Source: Epiperipatus broadwayi (taxonomy: Eukaryota > Onychophora > Udeonychophora > Euonychophora > Peripatidae). Taken from it: DNA of 64,000 bases. Of the stretch, positions 9,304 to 22,800 are shown piece after piece; the first letter of the stretch is position 1, and each line of letters opens with the position of its first letter. The notes beneath the pieces were generated by a model, which did not search any database, had not been told where the DNA came from, and worked only from the letters and a program-made list of their open reading frames with translations. The DNA is taken from assembly GCA_028023455.1 (NCBI GenBank), contig JAQFVV010000012.1:13780364-13844363 (forward strand), written 5' to 3'. The translations under genes were made by a program, and so were the position numbers.

Positions 9304-9558
9304 TCATTTATTTGCATGTAATCTGACTCCTGGTTGCACATACTTCTGTGGGCCGGAGAGTGAGCAAGGTAGAGTTGGGTAGTCTACATAATATCCGTAC
9401 GGTGGACATGGTGCTCCTGTAATTCCTATCTCTTTATTAGGTACCGTTTCGCTACATCGCGGATGTACCGAACCCTTTTCTTCGTTGCTGTAGGCATGCG
9501 AGTGTCTGTAAAATGGCTGGTATAAACCTACATTTTGTTTTCTTTCTTTTGCATTCAT
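9304..9558 (-). CDS. Hypothetical 84-residue protein, GC-richer than its surroundings
   Basis: The frame runs from ATG at 9558 to TGA at 9304. An in-frame TAA two codons upstream makes this the natural start unless an exon joins here. The composition is unlike the AT-driven noise ORFs nearby: many Pro, Tyr, Cys and Gly residues, with segments YQPFYRHSHAYS and GAPCPPYGYYVDYPTLPC, ending GVRLHANK. By eye the frame is near 45% G+C against below 30% around it, with ordinary third-position variety. No signal peptide or membrane segment is visible. I do not recognise a family. Tyr/Pro-rich small proteins of this look include some microtubule-associated sperm and cilia proteins, but that is only an impression. 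It lies inside the presumed intron 2 of the ankyrin gene on the same strand. It may be a nested gene, a retrocopy or an exon of another transcript. Confidence 0.42.
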   Translation of the reverse strand: MNAKERKQNVGLYQPFYRHSHAYSNEEKGSVHPRCSETVPNKEIGITGAPCPPYGYYVDYPTLPCSLSGPQKYVQPGVRLHANK

Positions 9559-12500
9559 ATTTTATTCATCCGACTTCGTTTCATTTTTCTTTTATTGCCT
9601 ATCTAATACGTAAGCCATAGAGAAATGATTCTACTTGAGAATCTTCAGTCTGAGTAACCAATTCTTTTATTTTAACCTATGGTTAGTTAAACCTTGTAAA
9701 ATAACTAAGTCACATTATAGATATATAAATAAAAATGATTAAGTTAAATGTCAAATCAATGTGGTTGGTGTGCTTGATAATTAACCGTTTCTTAATAGCT
9801 TACAGTTCTAATATTGTAATGTTATTTTCAATAACTTAACACTGTTCCAGCGAGGTCCACTCTTAAAACAAAATGTTATTTTAATGAGAATTAGTTGTTA
9901 TTTGTAAAAAAAAGTAGAAAGACGTCAAATTATTTTGATATAATTGTTTATTTTTTTTTTGTTCTTTGACATCATTTTGTTATATAATGTCTTAGAAGAT
10001 TTAAATTTAAAAAAAAAAAATGCTATTTTTTTATCAATTTTTAAATACGCTGATTGACCAAAACATATATTCTTGTAATAAATGTGAACGGAAAATTTAT
10101 ATGTATTGAAATCCGTGATCATTTAATTTAAGTTTTTTTTTTTGTTTGTTTAAATAATATAAACCAATAATTTTGTGAAGGTTGTAATAAATTAAGAAAA
10201 TGACCGCTATATGTAAATATATCTTGCATGACGCAGTTTCGCATAAATCTATCTCTATAAATATTAAACTAATATAGAGAATTTTCCCATGAGCTCGAGT
10301 AAAAATGTAAATTAAACAATTAATAAGTTAAAATATATGTATAAAACTAAATTTCCAGTGTGTTCGAATTATTTTATTTACTTTCTATTTTAGTTAGTAT
10401 TTTATGTTAAGTTATATATATATAAGTGTAGTCACCCAAGGTCTCATTAAATTATAATTATTGTGAATCTTATGCTCTAAGGCTCGGCTCTGGGACGGTG
10501 AAAGTGAAGAAGTGCGATATGATCATTGAGAAATGTTATTGATTAGATCTTTGACCTGGGGATATAGGTAAATAGAACAGAATCCACAATGTACCTGACA
10601 TATCTTGTACATGGTCGGACTCGAGGTACATTACCTGTATTCCAGATCTTGTTGGGTCAATATATGTTTTTCGACCGGTACAGTATAAACTATCTGTTTT
10701 ACATCATACCATAAAATTAGCATTTTTTTAAAAAAATTAACTTATTGCAAATAATTTTATTTTTAAAGCATAGAATTTATTACTTTATAAGATCCCAATT
10801 TACAGTGAGTTTAAACATATAATAGAATAATAAACACTTTGTGTAAGGCAAGGGCATGATTAAAACCCATTTTAATGACTTTCCTTAAATTAATATTTAA
10901 TGAAAGATAAATAATAATCATGAATTTATTAACACACTAAAGAATATTAGGAATAAATAATAAAAGTACCTTGCCAATCTCTATAATTAAATTTAATTAC
11001 CTACTATCAATAGCAAAAAAAGATTCAAATGTTTATAGGATATGTATTTTTTCTGGTTTGACACTATCTTCTCAGCTATGCTAGAGCCTAAAACACCCAT
11101 AGCATATAGTATCATTATTGGAGTAATTTTCTTTATAATTAAATATATTTTATTTTTTAATTTGAAAATATTATAACTTCATATTTATTAATTATTAATT
11201 TAGATAAGGTCATTACTCAAATAAAAATAAGATTATTCATGGAAAATTTAAAAGAAACTACTGTAAATACAGTAGAATATAAAAAAAATAAGAGAGTCAA
11301 AAAAAATCCTGAATTACTAATGAAATAATGAATAAAATAGAAAAGAATGAAAAAATATAAATTATGTAGAGTTAAAAAAATATGTATAGAAGATCAGCAA
11401 TTAGCATATTTTAGTAACTTCAACTATAAATAATTTGATCAAGCAAAAATAGTCAACACTTGCATTAGGGAAGCAATAATTCACTCTATTTCTCTACTTT
11501 AAAAAAACTACTTAGTGCAAGCAATAATAATCAATAAACACTGAATTGAAATGCCATCCATATTCCCAAACCAGTTTCAGGCTATTGGCTATTATCAGTG
11601 AAAAGCATGGAATTTGTATGTACACATCCAGTAATTACTTTCACTTTTATATCAGCTATGCTAATAACATTTTCCTTTTGCAGTTATATAACTCTGACAT
11701 TAGGTCAGTAACTTCAGTTATATACTAATAATAATTTCCTTTAACTCTTTAGCAAAAATCATGTATATGAAAGAAATCAGCACATGACAATTTCAATAAC
11801 TGTATTAAGGAACTGTAATCCACTTTATTATCTTATCCCAGAATCATCTATTGTAAACCTTTAAGCCATTAGGATTAGTATGAATAGTATAAAAGAAACT
11901 AGCTGCCATAGGTTTGTATATGTGCAAATCTAATGCTCCTTACTAATGAAAACTAATAATCAGAAACTAGTTTAGGGATTTAATTAGCACTGTTAACTAG
12001 TATCTGTTGATTATTCAATATTTATAATATATGGCTTTGGAATAGACTAATACAATGTATTACTATTCCTAATGCAGATGCTAAAAGTAAGCTAAGAGAA
12101 TCATGTTATACTTTATTTACAAATGCAGGAGTATCCTAATAAATGTTTAACTATCATGTCACTAAACAAAATCATAAATATATTTACAGTAACACTTTAT
12201 TAATACACTATAATTTGGAATACAAACTTTTTAAATAAAAAAAATTATTTTTATTAAAAATTCGATATTAAGTGTGTGACATTAATAATTATATTAAACA
12301 TGTTTATAATAAATAAAGTGTAAATGTTAACATACTCTGGTATATATTTTAACTTTAATATAAGCAGACTAACCTCTTATATTATATATGTTTTGTCTAC
12401 AATCTGATTTTAGAAGATATACTAGAGTTATAAATATCTGTCAATTATGTCAAAATAGAGGTCAGAGCTTATTATATAAATATATTCATGTGACATGTTT

Positions 12501-13333
12501 TATTAATAATTTTTAGAAAAAATTTTGCAGACTTGTATGAAATTCTTTTACCTATACTTAATATATAACTGAAATTCAACTGTTTGACAATGAAGATGCA
12601 CCTCAATCAATTCTTTTTTTCCAATAAATAACTTATTATTAATCCAATATAGGACTTATTACTAAACTATTTATCATACTCATACAATTTATTATTATTA
12701 TTAATCTAAAATCTCTTTCAGCTTCAGTTCTGCTGATACAATAATGTCAATTATATTTTTTGTCTTTGAATCATTCAGACATTTAAACACATTTTTGATT
12801 TAACAATGTTATCTACAAAATTCCAAAAATCATTCAAATCAGTTTCAAATACTAAAAGTTCATTTAAACTGTATATATATATATATTAATTTTAATCAGC
12901 CCTCCAATTCTATTTATTGATTCATATATCCTTGATTGCTTCCTTGGAGCAATAAAAATAAAAGAATATTTATTTTTATTTATAATTTAGATATAATTAC
13001 AATAATTGTAATTTATTTATGTAAATTATTTCCAAACAGTATTTTGATTTACAGTTAACATCTGCTTAGTAGCAGAATTCATTCTGTTATCATCAACTGA
13101 ATGATGAATGCATTTGAGACATGATTGGATGTAAGCAATGAAATATTATTATAAATAAATTAAACTAAATTATCAAATGGTTTTATTTCTCAGGAGATTT
13201 GTAAGATGTTCAAGTATGGGAAGTGACAGAACAGGATGTAATACATAAGCTCCATATTCTGCTATATTATTGAAATATAGGTATTTTAATAAGTTACGAA
13301 ATTAATTTACAGAAAAGAAATAAATAAATAGAT
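9559..13333. other. Long gene-free AT-rich stretch
   Basis: No credible coding frame or RNA gene is seen. A GC-richer patch at 10430-10690 has a short inverted motif (AATGTACCT and AGGTACATT at 10588-10634). The remainder is AT-rich with poly-A and poly-T runs. Confidence 0.5.
11868..12010. repeat. Degenerate copy of foldback family B
   Basis: The stretch GCTCCTTACTAATGA then CAGAAACTAGTTTAGGG resembles GCTCCTCACTAACGA then CAGAAACTAGTCTGGGG at 58308-58355. It is shorter and AT-shifted, consistent with an old copy. Confidence 0.45.
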
Positions 13334-14036
13334 AAATAATAAATAGCCAGAACAATTTTAATCAAATTGCTATAATATAAAATATTTAATTAAAATGTAT
13401 TGTGTACAGTATTATCTGAAGAAAAAAAATAATAATCAGATAACGAAAAAAATTTAATTAGTAAGAGTTAAAATAATAATTAAATTTATAGGCAAGATTA
13501 AACTGATAATACACCCACAATCCAGATTTTCTCCAATGAGCTTAATTACTCAAGAAAACAAAAAAACTAAAAGTATATAAACTGTGGGAAAAAGTAACAT
13601 GTGCTTGCTCTTTGTCATCTTCGAGAAAATTGTGTCACCAGAGTAAAGCAGTGGAATAAACCAGCAGAGGATATCTAATTCTCAAGATCTCAGCTCCTAA
13701 AGGTCTATAAGCTGACTAGGATCAAAACAAATCACCCCAATATTTTTAAAATGCCTTAAAGACTGCCAGGCTTAATGGACAAAAATGATGGTAAAGGAAA
13801 ATGTACTGCCTTTAGTATTAATATTAGTGAATAGACTTAATAAGCGAAAGGAGTTATATTCCTAATTAACTGTGATCGAGTTATAGAAATTAAAATAGAG
13901 TTTTAATTCATGTATCTAAACTATAGATATTATATTTGTATATATTAATGTGTGTTTTAAATTGTATGAATTGAATAATATTCTGTACTAAATGTGTTAT
14001 TCTTACTCTGGAGAATTAGTAAGCTAAGACATAACA
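13334..14036 (+). repeat. 5' LTR of gypsy #2
   Basis: It aligns with 19121-19880 along nearly its whole length, with many substitutions and one insertion in the right copy around 19770-19815. A TATATAA box at 13574-13580 precedes ACTGTGGG in both copies. The exact 5' boundary is uncertain because the start is AT-rich. Confidence 0.65.
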
Positions 14037-14040
14037 AAAC

Positions 14041-14060
14041 TTGGTGCAGTCATTTAATTC
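14041..14060 (+). promoter_or_regulatory. Primer binding site of gypsy #2
   Basis: TTGGTGCAGTCATTTAATTC lies next to the LTR end. It is one transition away from the TGGCGCAGTC primer site of gypsy #1, so it is probably the same tRNA-Ser-type primer after decay. Confidence 0.6.
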
Positions 14061-14127
14061 AAATCTAGCATAGAGAGATAATTAGCAGTTTAAAAGTTCA
14101 GATTAGTTTTAAGGATTAGAAATGATA

Positions 14128-14720
14128 TCATTTGGGCAAACTTGTATTGCCAAATTTGATGTGAGCAATGCCGCCAAATGGCCTCTGTACTTAACCCAAG
14201 TCGAAAATTTTTTCATACTACATGGAGTAGAGGACAATAATGAAAAGTCACAGCACTCTTATATTTTTCTAGCAAAAAAATTATTGAGATAATTAATAAT
14301 TTTTATGAACCTCCCATAACAGATAACGTACTGTATAAGGGATTAATAATAAAATTAAACAAATATTTTAGCCCTTGTCCATCCTGTCATATAGCTCATT
14401 TACATTTAAGAAATTGAAAACAGATTAAGGGTGAAACAATAAAAGAGTACAATTTAACCCTGAAGGAGCTAACAAAAGAATTTGGGTATGGAGAGTTTGT
14501 CGAAGAAATACTTATGGATCAATTGCTCTGGGGCATATCTGAGATCAGGCTCAGACAACAGTTGTTAAGAGAGACTGATCTAATGTATGAAATTGCTATA
14601 GCTTACAAGCTAATTTTAAAACAGGCTCATGATTTTAAATCTAAACCAGAAGATATTAATACACAAGTTTTTAAGATGGATAAAAAATGTATTAATCCAT
14701 TAATATGAAAAGGAAAATAA
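14128..14720 (+). pseudogene. Gag of gypsy #2 (interrupted by stops and shifts)
   Basis: From ATG 14128 the frame reads FDVSNAAKWPLYLTQVENFF, the same N-terminal pattern as the gag of gypsy #1. Stops and shifts follow near 14299 and 14420. The segment 14514-14708 is open for 64 codons and continues the capsid region, with LRQQLLRETDLMYEIAIAY. The order and spacing match a complete Mag-type gag, but at least three breaks are present, so this is a fossil. Confidence 0.68.
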
Positions 14721-14724
14721 AGTT

Positions 14725-15180
14725 AAGTGCTTCTGCTGTGGAAAAGTAGGACATAGAGCAAAAGATTGTAAGTGGAAGCAGGAAACATGTTTTAAACACA
14801 GAAGTAAGAAGCATTTAGCACACATATGTGTAGAAAATTTGGGAACAGGGAGAGCTGAGTGAAAATTCGGGTACAAAAAAATAGGGGAGATAAACCCTTT
14901 AATACTCACGTTACAAAAAAACATGGAAATTGAGGAATGGCAACAATTCATGATGAAATTGCAAATTTATGGAAAAGAAATTACAATGGAGATAGATAGT
15001 GGCTCAGGGATATCTATAATGTCCAAGGTGATTGAAACACACTATAAACTGTTGATGCTAGCATTAAAATAGAAAAAACATATGTTAAGGTTCAAGATGG
15101 AAGCAGAAATGTGCTGAAATTACTGGGCTGAGTAGAAATGCCAATTAGATACTGATAGAAAATAATTGAATTATCACTAT
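14725..15180 (+). pseudogene. Nucleocapsid zinc knuckles and protease start of gypsy #2
   Basis: One intact CCHC knuckle is visible, CFCCGKVGHRAKDC at about 14740. It is followed by a second, damaged one, CFKHRSKKHLAHIC, in which one Cys is His. At about 14990 comes MEIDSGSGISIM, the D-S-G active site of the aspartic protease. Two CCHC motifs before the protease are typical of the Mag lineage. The protease is cut by the insertion at 15183, and similarity appears to resume just after 17273. Confidence 0.7.
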
Positions 15181-15182
15181 AT

Positions 15183-17269
15183 TGTAACGATATATAAATA
15201 TGTCGTTACATTTATTTAAAATAAAAACTTAAAAGTTCGCAAATAAAAGTAAAAAACTAAACGCTAAAATTAAAACGTTTGTTAAACGTATATACATTCG
15301 CACAGATGCTAAACTTTAAAAATATTTTTTTCATAAACAAAAAAAAAAAAAAAAAGTATTTGAACGTATTTTTTTAAATAAAAAAATACAAGATTGAAAT
15401 ATAAAAATATTTTAATAAAAAAATAACGTAAGTTAAAATAAAAACAGGTATTAATTAATTCCTGTAATCTATAAATGGAAATGATTGTTTATTAATTATC
15501 TAAAAGCTGTTTAATTAAAAAGTCAGATGAAAAGTTAGATAAGAGAAGAAAGAGATTTTAGCTTGACCAATGGAAGCAAGTAAAGGCCCGGACCATAACG
15601 AAAAAACAGAACAGTGACGTTTTTGTTCATGGAATCCATAGGAGGACTATAAAAAGAAAAAAATATTGAGTTCCAGTCAGTTTTCCAACTTGATTTTGGT
15701 GAGTCTAGCGACAAGACGCACTTGTCGTCCTCACTCACTTATTTTAAAAATGCAAAGACTGTGACACCAGAACAGAACCAGCTAATGCTACCTCCAAAAT
15801 ATCAGACCGGTCTTCCAGGAAAGTCTCCGTGGGAATTGCCAACGGGAACATGGACTCTTCTACCGTAAGCAATAGAACTGAACGATTGTTAAAATCATAA
15901 TATTAATTAAGAACTTTAAAGATTGATAAGTTAATTTAAATTTTATAAAAAGAACTTTTCTCTGACTTATGTGTCAACTCAATTGATAATGTGTAATATT
16001 ATATATGTTTGCGTTTGATAAAAAAAAAAATCATTTCCATTTATTATTTATTTGTATTAATATTTATTGTTTAAATTTTAAATGAGGAAATTTAAGGTTG
16101 GGTATAGACGTTGCATAGATTCGTTAGCGGTTGATTATGTTGTGGTTTTCACAGTCGATTGGAATATATAAGTCAACGATATCACTGCGGTGTCTTATGA
16201 TGAACACCAAAGGGTCTCCTGTATTCCCTCAGCAATTGACGTTATCGATTGACTTTGTATTTTGATCGGTTGTGTTTAATTTGGAATGTTTTTGACCGTG
16301 GAATCTGTGCAGCCGATCTATATTCGACATTATAAAACAAATTGGATAAAAATAATCTGTGCGAACGTATTTAAATGTTAAATTTAAGTCGGGCGTGAAT
16401 GGCTATATAGATTTGTAAAGTTATATTAAGGGAGGGTAATCTTAGGTTATTCATTTCGTAGTTGAATTGGGTCAATGGATTGGATATATTTGTGTAATTA
16501 GTAGATGTAGTATGAGTTTCGCTACGTGCAGAATCGCTGAATACACCGCACCAACCCTTTGCCTATGGATGGGATTGTAAGTCGGCAAAAAGGATCGCGG
16601 TCCCTTCCTATGGAGTTTTTATTTTATTGTTCTTCTTGTTATACAGACGTCATATTCCTGTATTGGACAAGAGTCAATGTTTTCTCTAACTATACTGTTC
16701 AGATGTCCAGGCCTGACAGTATAGTATATTTGTGCTGTTGTATTTTCATGCTACATTGAATACATAAATGTATCAGATGGATTGATGCCAGTTTGACTGC
16801 GAATTTTAGCCTAAGGTTAAATAGGGATAGAATGTTTATTTTCAAATGCAAATCTATGTAGTCTATTCATACTTGACAATCTAAATAAAATAAACTCAGT
16901 GAAATTTATGTAAATGTACAATTAAAGAGTAATCTAAAAATCTAAAATAAAATGTTAAACTTATTCCTCAAAATTTAAATGTTATTTTATATGTGCGTAA
17001 ATAAATATTTTTATGTGTTAATTTCTGGCAGTGGCTTTTATTCTTTTATATTTAAGATATAAAAATTTATAGATTTTTATCTCAGCGTCTCCGTTGAGCT
17101 AGTGACTTGGGCTAACGATCGGAATATTTAAATAAAGTGGAATCTTAACAGCGCGTATCTGCCTACTTTATAAATTTTTCTAGGCTCAAATGCCTAGATG
17201 GCGCCCTGGTAGTTGCAGATATTGTTTTTGTGGTTAGATTCGATCTGCACTTGCATTTCGATCGTTATA
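15183..17269 (+). mobile_element. 2.1-kb solo-LTR-like element, copy 1
   Basis: The 2087-bp unit starts TGTAACGATATATAAATA and ends GATCGTTATA, with a 4-bp duplication ATAT (15179-15182 and 17270-17273). A second copy at 36484-38566 has the same ends and also sits in ATAT. An internal TATA-type box (CTATAAAAAG at about 15647) followed by a GC-richer leader suits an LTR promoter. No protein is encoded. A solo LTR of an unseen family is the simplest reading; a non-autonomous element with short inverted ends is the alternative. Confidence 0.7.
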
Positions 17270-19120
17270 ATATATAGTAAAAGGAAAAATTAGCTCTATA
17301 AAAGGAAGAAAATGTTATGCATGTTAGGAATCCAAGTTAGTAAATAAATATATTGTGCTGATTACATGTGGTTGTAATCACATATGTATGTATTTATTAT
17401 TAATAATACTAAAAAAAAAAAAAAGATTAGTTAAAAGGTAAAAGTGAAACAAACAAAGTAAAAGAATTGGGTTACTGATATTTTTCAAAAATAAAAGAGA
17501 CTAAATATATATAAAACTAATGAAAAGGTTAATAATTAGTCGAAAATTAGTTAAAAAGCTGTAAAAACTTTTATTTTAAAAAAATAAAAAATATAAAAGA
17601 AAGGTAATAATGAATACAGATTGAAAGACAAAAAAGAAGGGGAAAGGGGTGTATAACAAAATATGTCTCTTTTTCTCTTCAAAATCACTTATTTGAAGAA
17701 AAAGTAAATAAAAATTATTAGAAATGTATAGTCAAATAAAAAGGTATTAGAAAGTTATATTAAAAATGTTGTAAAAAAAAAAAGTAAGTTTAAATGTAAA
17801 TTTTATTAAATGTGAAACTTGTACAAAATTTAATAATAGATCTGTATAAGATAAAAAATGTGTGAAAGAACATATTTTTTTAATTAGTGGCATTCCAGTA
17901 AACAATAGCCGGCAAATCTATAAATAAGTCAGATCGAGATTATTAATCAGTTGATTTTTGGATTTTGCTGTTATCAGATTTGTCTAAAGAGCTAAACGTG
18001 GGACTAGCATTTATGAGCAATATTAGCGGGTTTATGTCTGTTAATATACGTGGCCAATGGCCCTAAATGGGCATTTTCTCAGTCTTTACCCATCTGAATT
18101 TGAACTCACCCATGAAAGAACATCTGCTGCCTTGCCTGCTAAAATAGATTGTGATTATTAACTGTACTATGCCTGAAGAAAGGAATGAATGCTGCTAAGA
18201 AACATAAAACCAGAAAGAAGGAGACTAAACCCACTGCAACGGACCACACCAAGAATAACCCAGCCAGCCAGAGCATCGAGTGAAGAATCAACCATCTCTG
18301 CAAAAGAAGTGAGTGCTTCCTACAGAATGGTCTATAAAGTGCTGGATGTCTAATAACCTAGGTAAACATTTTTTTATCAAACATACATGTATTCATTTAT
18401 TTCATATCACAAAAGAAATAGACTAGTTTAAAATTGCACAATATTTAAAAAGGAAGAATTTTTACTAGAAAAGTTATTTGTGTTAGATAAAGTAACAATT
18501 ACTTTATGCTGGACTTTTGCTAATTAGCTATTCTGTAATATAATTATATTATGTCAATGTTATAGATTTGTTATTTTAGGTGTTTGTTTATTATTTTAGA
18601 TATATGAATTCATTATGCCATTTAACTTGATAACTTTTTTAATTAAACATTATTACTGCTAAAAAATAGTTGTCTTGTTTAATTCTTTTTTTCACCAAGC
18701 GAATGAATAACAGTAGCAAATTAAATCTAGGTCATTAAAACTTAGGTGGTTAACTTTAGATTTAAACAAAATAAGGGGACAAAGAAATAAAATTCTCTTT
18801 TTATTCTAAAGAGAAGAAAGGTGGAATAAACAAAGAAGGAGGAGGGGGGCTATATGCTCATATTCTTGTTACTATGATAATTTCCGAAAAAAAATTATAA
18901 ATATTTCAAGCGCTGGATGCCTAATAAAGCATTCCTTACAAATACTTTTGTCCAGCAGCCAAGGGGCATCTGACTGGGAAATATAACATTGGAATAATAT
19001 GTGCGTATTTTTTCAGTGTTCAGTCAGGAATATAAACTTAAAAGCTAATTGGGTTTGTATTTGTTTCTTGCTTGACGTAACAGTAGAAATTAAATAAATT
19101 AAATATAATGAAAACTATTA
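17270..19120 (+). other. 3' internal part of gypsy #2, largely unreadable
   Basis: AT-rich sequence with no recognisable RT or integrase. A GC-richer patch at 18150-18340 may be the old pol C-terminal end. A purine-rich run, GAAGGAGGAGGGGGG at about 18834, is a possible polypurine tract, although the recognisable LTR starts about 270 bp later. Confidence 0.4.
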
Positions 19121-19880
19121 AAAAATAAATAATAAATAGCTGGAACAAGATTAATCAAATTGCTGTAATATAAAATATTTAATTAAAATGCATTGTGTAC
19201 AGTATTATCTTAGGGAAAAAATAAATAATCAGATAATGGAAGAAATTTAATTAGTATGAGTTGAAATACTAATTAAATTTATAGAGATAAGATTAAACTG
19301 ATAATATACCATCACCCAAATTTCTCCCAACAAGCTTAATTACTTCAAAAAACAAAAGGACTGATAGTATATAAACTGTGGGAAAAGCCAATGTGTTTGC
19401 TAATCATTGTTTTTGAGGAACTGTGTCACCAGAGGAAAGCAATGGAAGAAACCAGCAGAGATGTCTTATTTCAGGATAATGTCTTCTGAAGGTCAATAAA
19501 CCAACTAGGGTCAAAAAAAAAATAACCACAATCTTATTATTATTTTAAATGCCTTAAAGGCTGTCAGATTTAAAGGACAGTAAAGATAGGAAAGATAAAT
19601 GTACTGTCTTTAATATTAATATTAGTAAATAAACTTAATAAGTAAAAGGATTTATATTCCTACTTAAGTGTGATCAGATTATAGAAATTAGAATAGCATT
19701 TTGATTCATGTATCTAGACTACATATATATTATACTTGTATATATTAAAATGTATATTAAATTGTATAAAAATTGAAATCTGAGGTTGTTATGTTCTTTG
19801 TGTCCTCAAGAAAATAATATTCCTTACTAAATCTGAAATTCTTACTCTGAGGATTAATGAGGTGAGACATAGCAATTATG
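19121..19880 (+). repeat. 3' LTR of gypsy #2
   Basis: Direct repeat of 13334-14036, with the same TATATAA box at 19368-19374. The divergence between the two LTRs is clearly greater than between those of gypsy #1, so this is an older insertion. Confidence 0.65.
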
Positions 19881-19890
19881 ATTGCACCAA

Positions 19891-22800
19891 GTTGCTAGTA
19901 CAAAAAGCAGAACTGAAATTGCCTTTTCAGCAGTTCAAGACTTTGATTTTTGCAATTTAAAAACTGTATATTGTTACTATACTTTTGGCATTAATATTTT
20001 AAAGAACCAAATTTATAAACTAAAATTATTTTCATAATTAGATTTATTAAGATGATATGATCCTAGTAAATCATTTATGCATGAAAATAATGTTGATATC
20101 AAATAAACATCATTTAAAGTAAATTTAGAAATTTTTTTTTTTTTAAATTGATTTTATACATATGCACTGTTAAATTTACTTTTTTAAAACATTAGTTATA
20201 TGTCTATACATTAGTTTTCAAAAATTTACCATAAACTGGCATCAGAGATGGCTAATCAATCAAAAATTCCAATTTTTAATAAGCACTGAAATAATATTGT
20301 TTTAATATCAAGTGTGCAAATACAAGTTTAAAAACGTTTTCTACAAAGAAAATTTTCTATAATAAAAAAGAAATACTATTTGAAAAAAATATATAATATT
20401 TATCAAAGAAAATAAAATTTGGTTATATAAGAAATAAATATAGCATCATATCACAAAAAAAAATAACTTTTTTTACCAGGGATATGGAAACAATTATAAA
20501 GCTCTGTTTTTAGCAGTTCAGATAGTACTTCTATATTTTTTGACAAATAAAATAATAAACACTTTATTTAATACATAAAATTAATCATAGAACTATCAAA
20601 TATATAATATTTTAGTATAATTTCAGATCTTGGTAGTTGAAGTAGTGTCTTGAGTTCAAAACTTAAGGTGTCCAAAATTTTCAGGATAATACATTCAATA
20701 GCATAATAAAATCAATGAATCAAAGCATTCATATCCTTATAATGATCCAAAAAAATTATCACTCAATATCATCATTATGTGTTTTCCAGTAGCTTTTTTA
20801 AAGAATGACTTTAACAAAAATTATGTCAATAATTGAAATCATCCATTTCTAGAGTAGGCCAAATCTAAGCCAAAACAAAAATTCTGTGGCCAAGGCATGT
20901 CATTAACTTCTATATTGAAAAGAGATTTCAAAATAAAGTTTAGACCAGTACTATCTTTATTGATCTAATCTCAGCTTATAACTGTGATTGGAAAATTGGC
21001 TTCTAAAAGCTTTTAAAGTTTTTAAATACAGAAAACTTTTTATGATAAAATGCTCCACAACAAAAAAAAAAAAACAATTGAAAATCTTGCAGAATGATCT
21101 CATATATGATTCAGTTGTCTCATCTACTTATTTGATATATTCATCGTTCTTTTAAAAATAAAATGTAAAAAATTTACTTATGTTCTATGTCATTGCCTTA
21201 ATTTCACCAAAAAAAATATCCTTGTCAAAAATAATAAATTCTCTTAAGGATATGAAAAGATTGGAGATCTTTTTTCAAAGACAAAACTTGTCCCTAATTC
21301 CTCAAAGACAGAATAATCAACTTACAATCTAAACATGAGAAAAACAGCTTATTAACTAAACATAATTTTCAGTAACAATAATTAAAAAATGATATAATTT
21401 TATGCTAATTAGAAATAACCTTAGAGTATAGTCCACTTTTGTTTTCCATCTGTCAAAAATTTAATTCCAAAAATTAACTAATTGGAAAGAAAGCTGGAAC
21501 TATTTGGAATTGTAATGAAATGGTTTAAAAACAGCTTTCTTATCATTAGTATATTCTACTACTAAATATTATCATAAAACATATTATTTTAGTCTAACTC
21601 CTTGCAGTGGCATTGTATTATTTCACATATTCCTCTACCAAATATAAAAAGGAAGGATGTTTCATCACACCAATATAGTTTCACCCCTTAAAACATATTC
21701 TAAATCAACAACTCATTTCTAAATATTACCCATAAAATTTTTCAATGAAAGAATTAAGACAAAAAATATTTTTCATGTGAGGTTGTAAACAAATTTTTTT
21801 TTTTCCGATTCTTCTTAGATATTATAGGAGTCTCATCAACAGTTTAGAACTACACTTATCTAGTATAAAAAGTAAAATTTTAAAGCTATCTGAAACACAT
21901 AATTAATGATTCTCCAATTTATGCACATAATGACAGAATTTAAAAACTTCTTATCTCCTAACTAAAATCCTTCCAGATTTCTTTATAATGATTGTAAATA
22001 TTAAGTTGTCTATAAAAAAATTTATATGCTAAATATAAAATAAATAGATAAATTTATTCCAACAAATACTGTCAAATTCATCATTGAGATCCAGACAAAT
22101 CAGTATGTATTTTTATTACATCTATTTTTTGATTGGTTATTATCTTAAACAGGATATATTTAAAATAGATGTCATTATTGTACAGTGCATACTATAACTA
22201 TATATCTGAGTGAATGTGAATGGAAAGAACTTGGTTAAAAGAGTTGAGAAAATGTACATCCATACAAAAAATAAAGAGGACTAACGAGAGTTATTTGCTC
22301 TAGCCACGTTATTAATAATAATAAACAAATACTACTGATTTGCAAAGTTAGATGTGATTCTAATTATACTCATGTCAGCAATGTCTCAGGATATTTCTCA
22401 TAAATCTTAATAATATATACTCAAGATATTCCTATAACTTTACACAAAATGTATAACTGTGTATATAATGGATGAATAATTCTTCTAATAAAACTTCATG
22501 GGTTTTATATTTAATAAGGCTAGCAAATTATCTCTCACTCTCAGACTACATTTGTTTGGATCAAATATTTACTTCAGGGTTCTTTATAAATATAATAATT
22601 ACTATTCTGCCAAATTATTAATGCCAACAATTTCAAACTGATCTATTCTTGATATGATTAAAATATCAAAGGAATTTTATTATATCCACTCACATCAGCA
22701 AATTGAATATAAAAAAATATTACTTCTTAAAATAAAGTGCAATTGTGATCAAGTTGATTTATAAGATGTGTAGATGATGAGGATGATGATTTTCCATTAA

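Larger units (their letters stand above)
13334..19890 (+). mobile_element. Mag-like Ty3/gypsy LTR retrotransposon #2, decayed and split
   Basis: Two direct repeats of about 700-760 bp (13334-14036 and about 19121-19880) bracket a gag and protease remnant. A primer-site-like TTGGTGCAGTCATTTAATTC follows the left LTR at 14041. The internal region is interrupted at 15183-17269 by a 2.1-kb LTR-type insertion. Most of pol is not recognisable. Confidence 0.7.

Noticed and set aside
20830-21720. Possible Tc1/mariner transposase remnant on the minus strand (CDETSFLFIF and, further on, a W-P containing stretch).
   Set aside because: Only two short, loosely spaced resemblances in different frames, without inverted ends or TA flanks that I could find.
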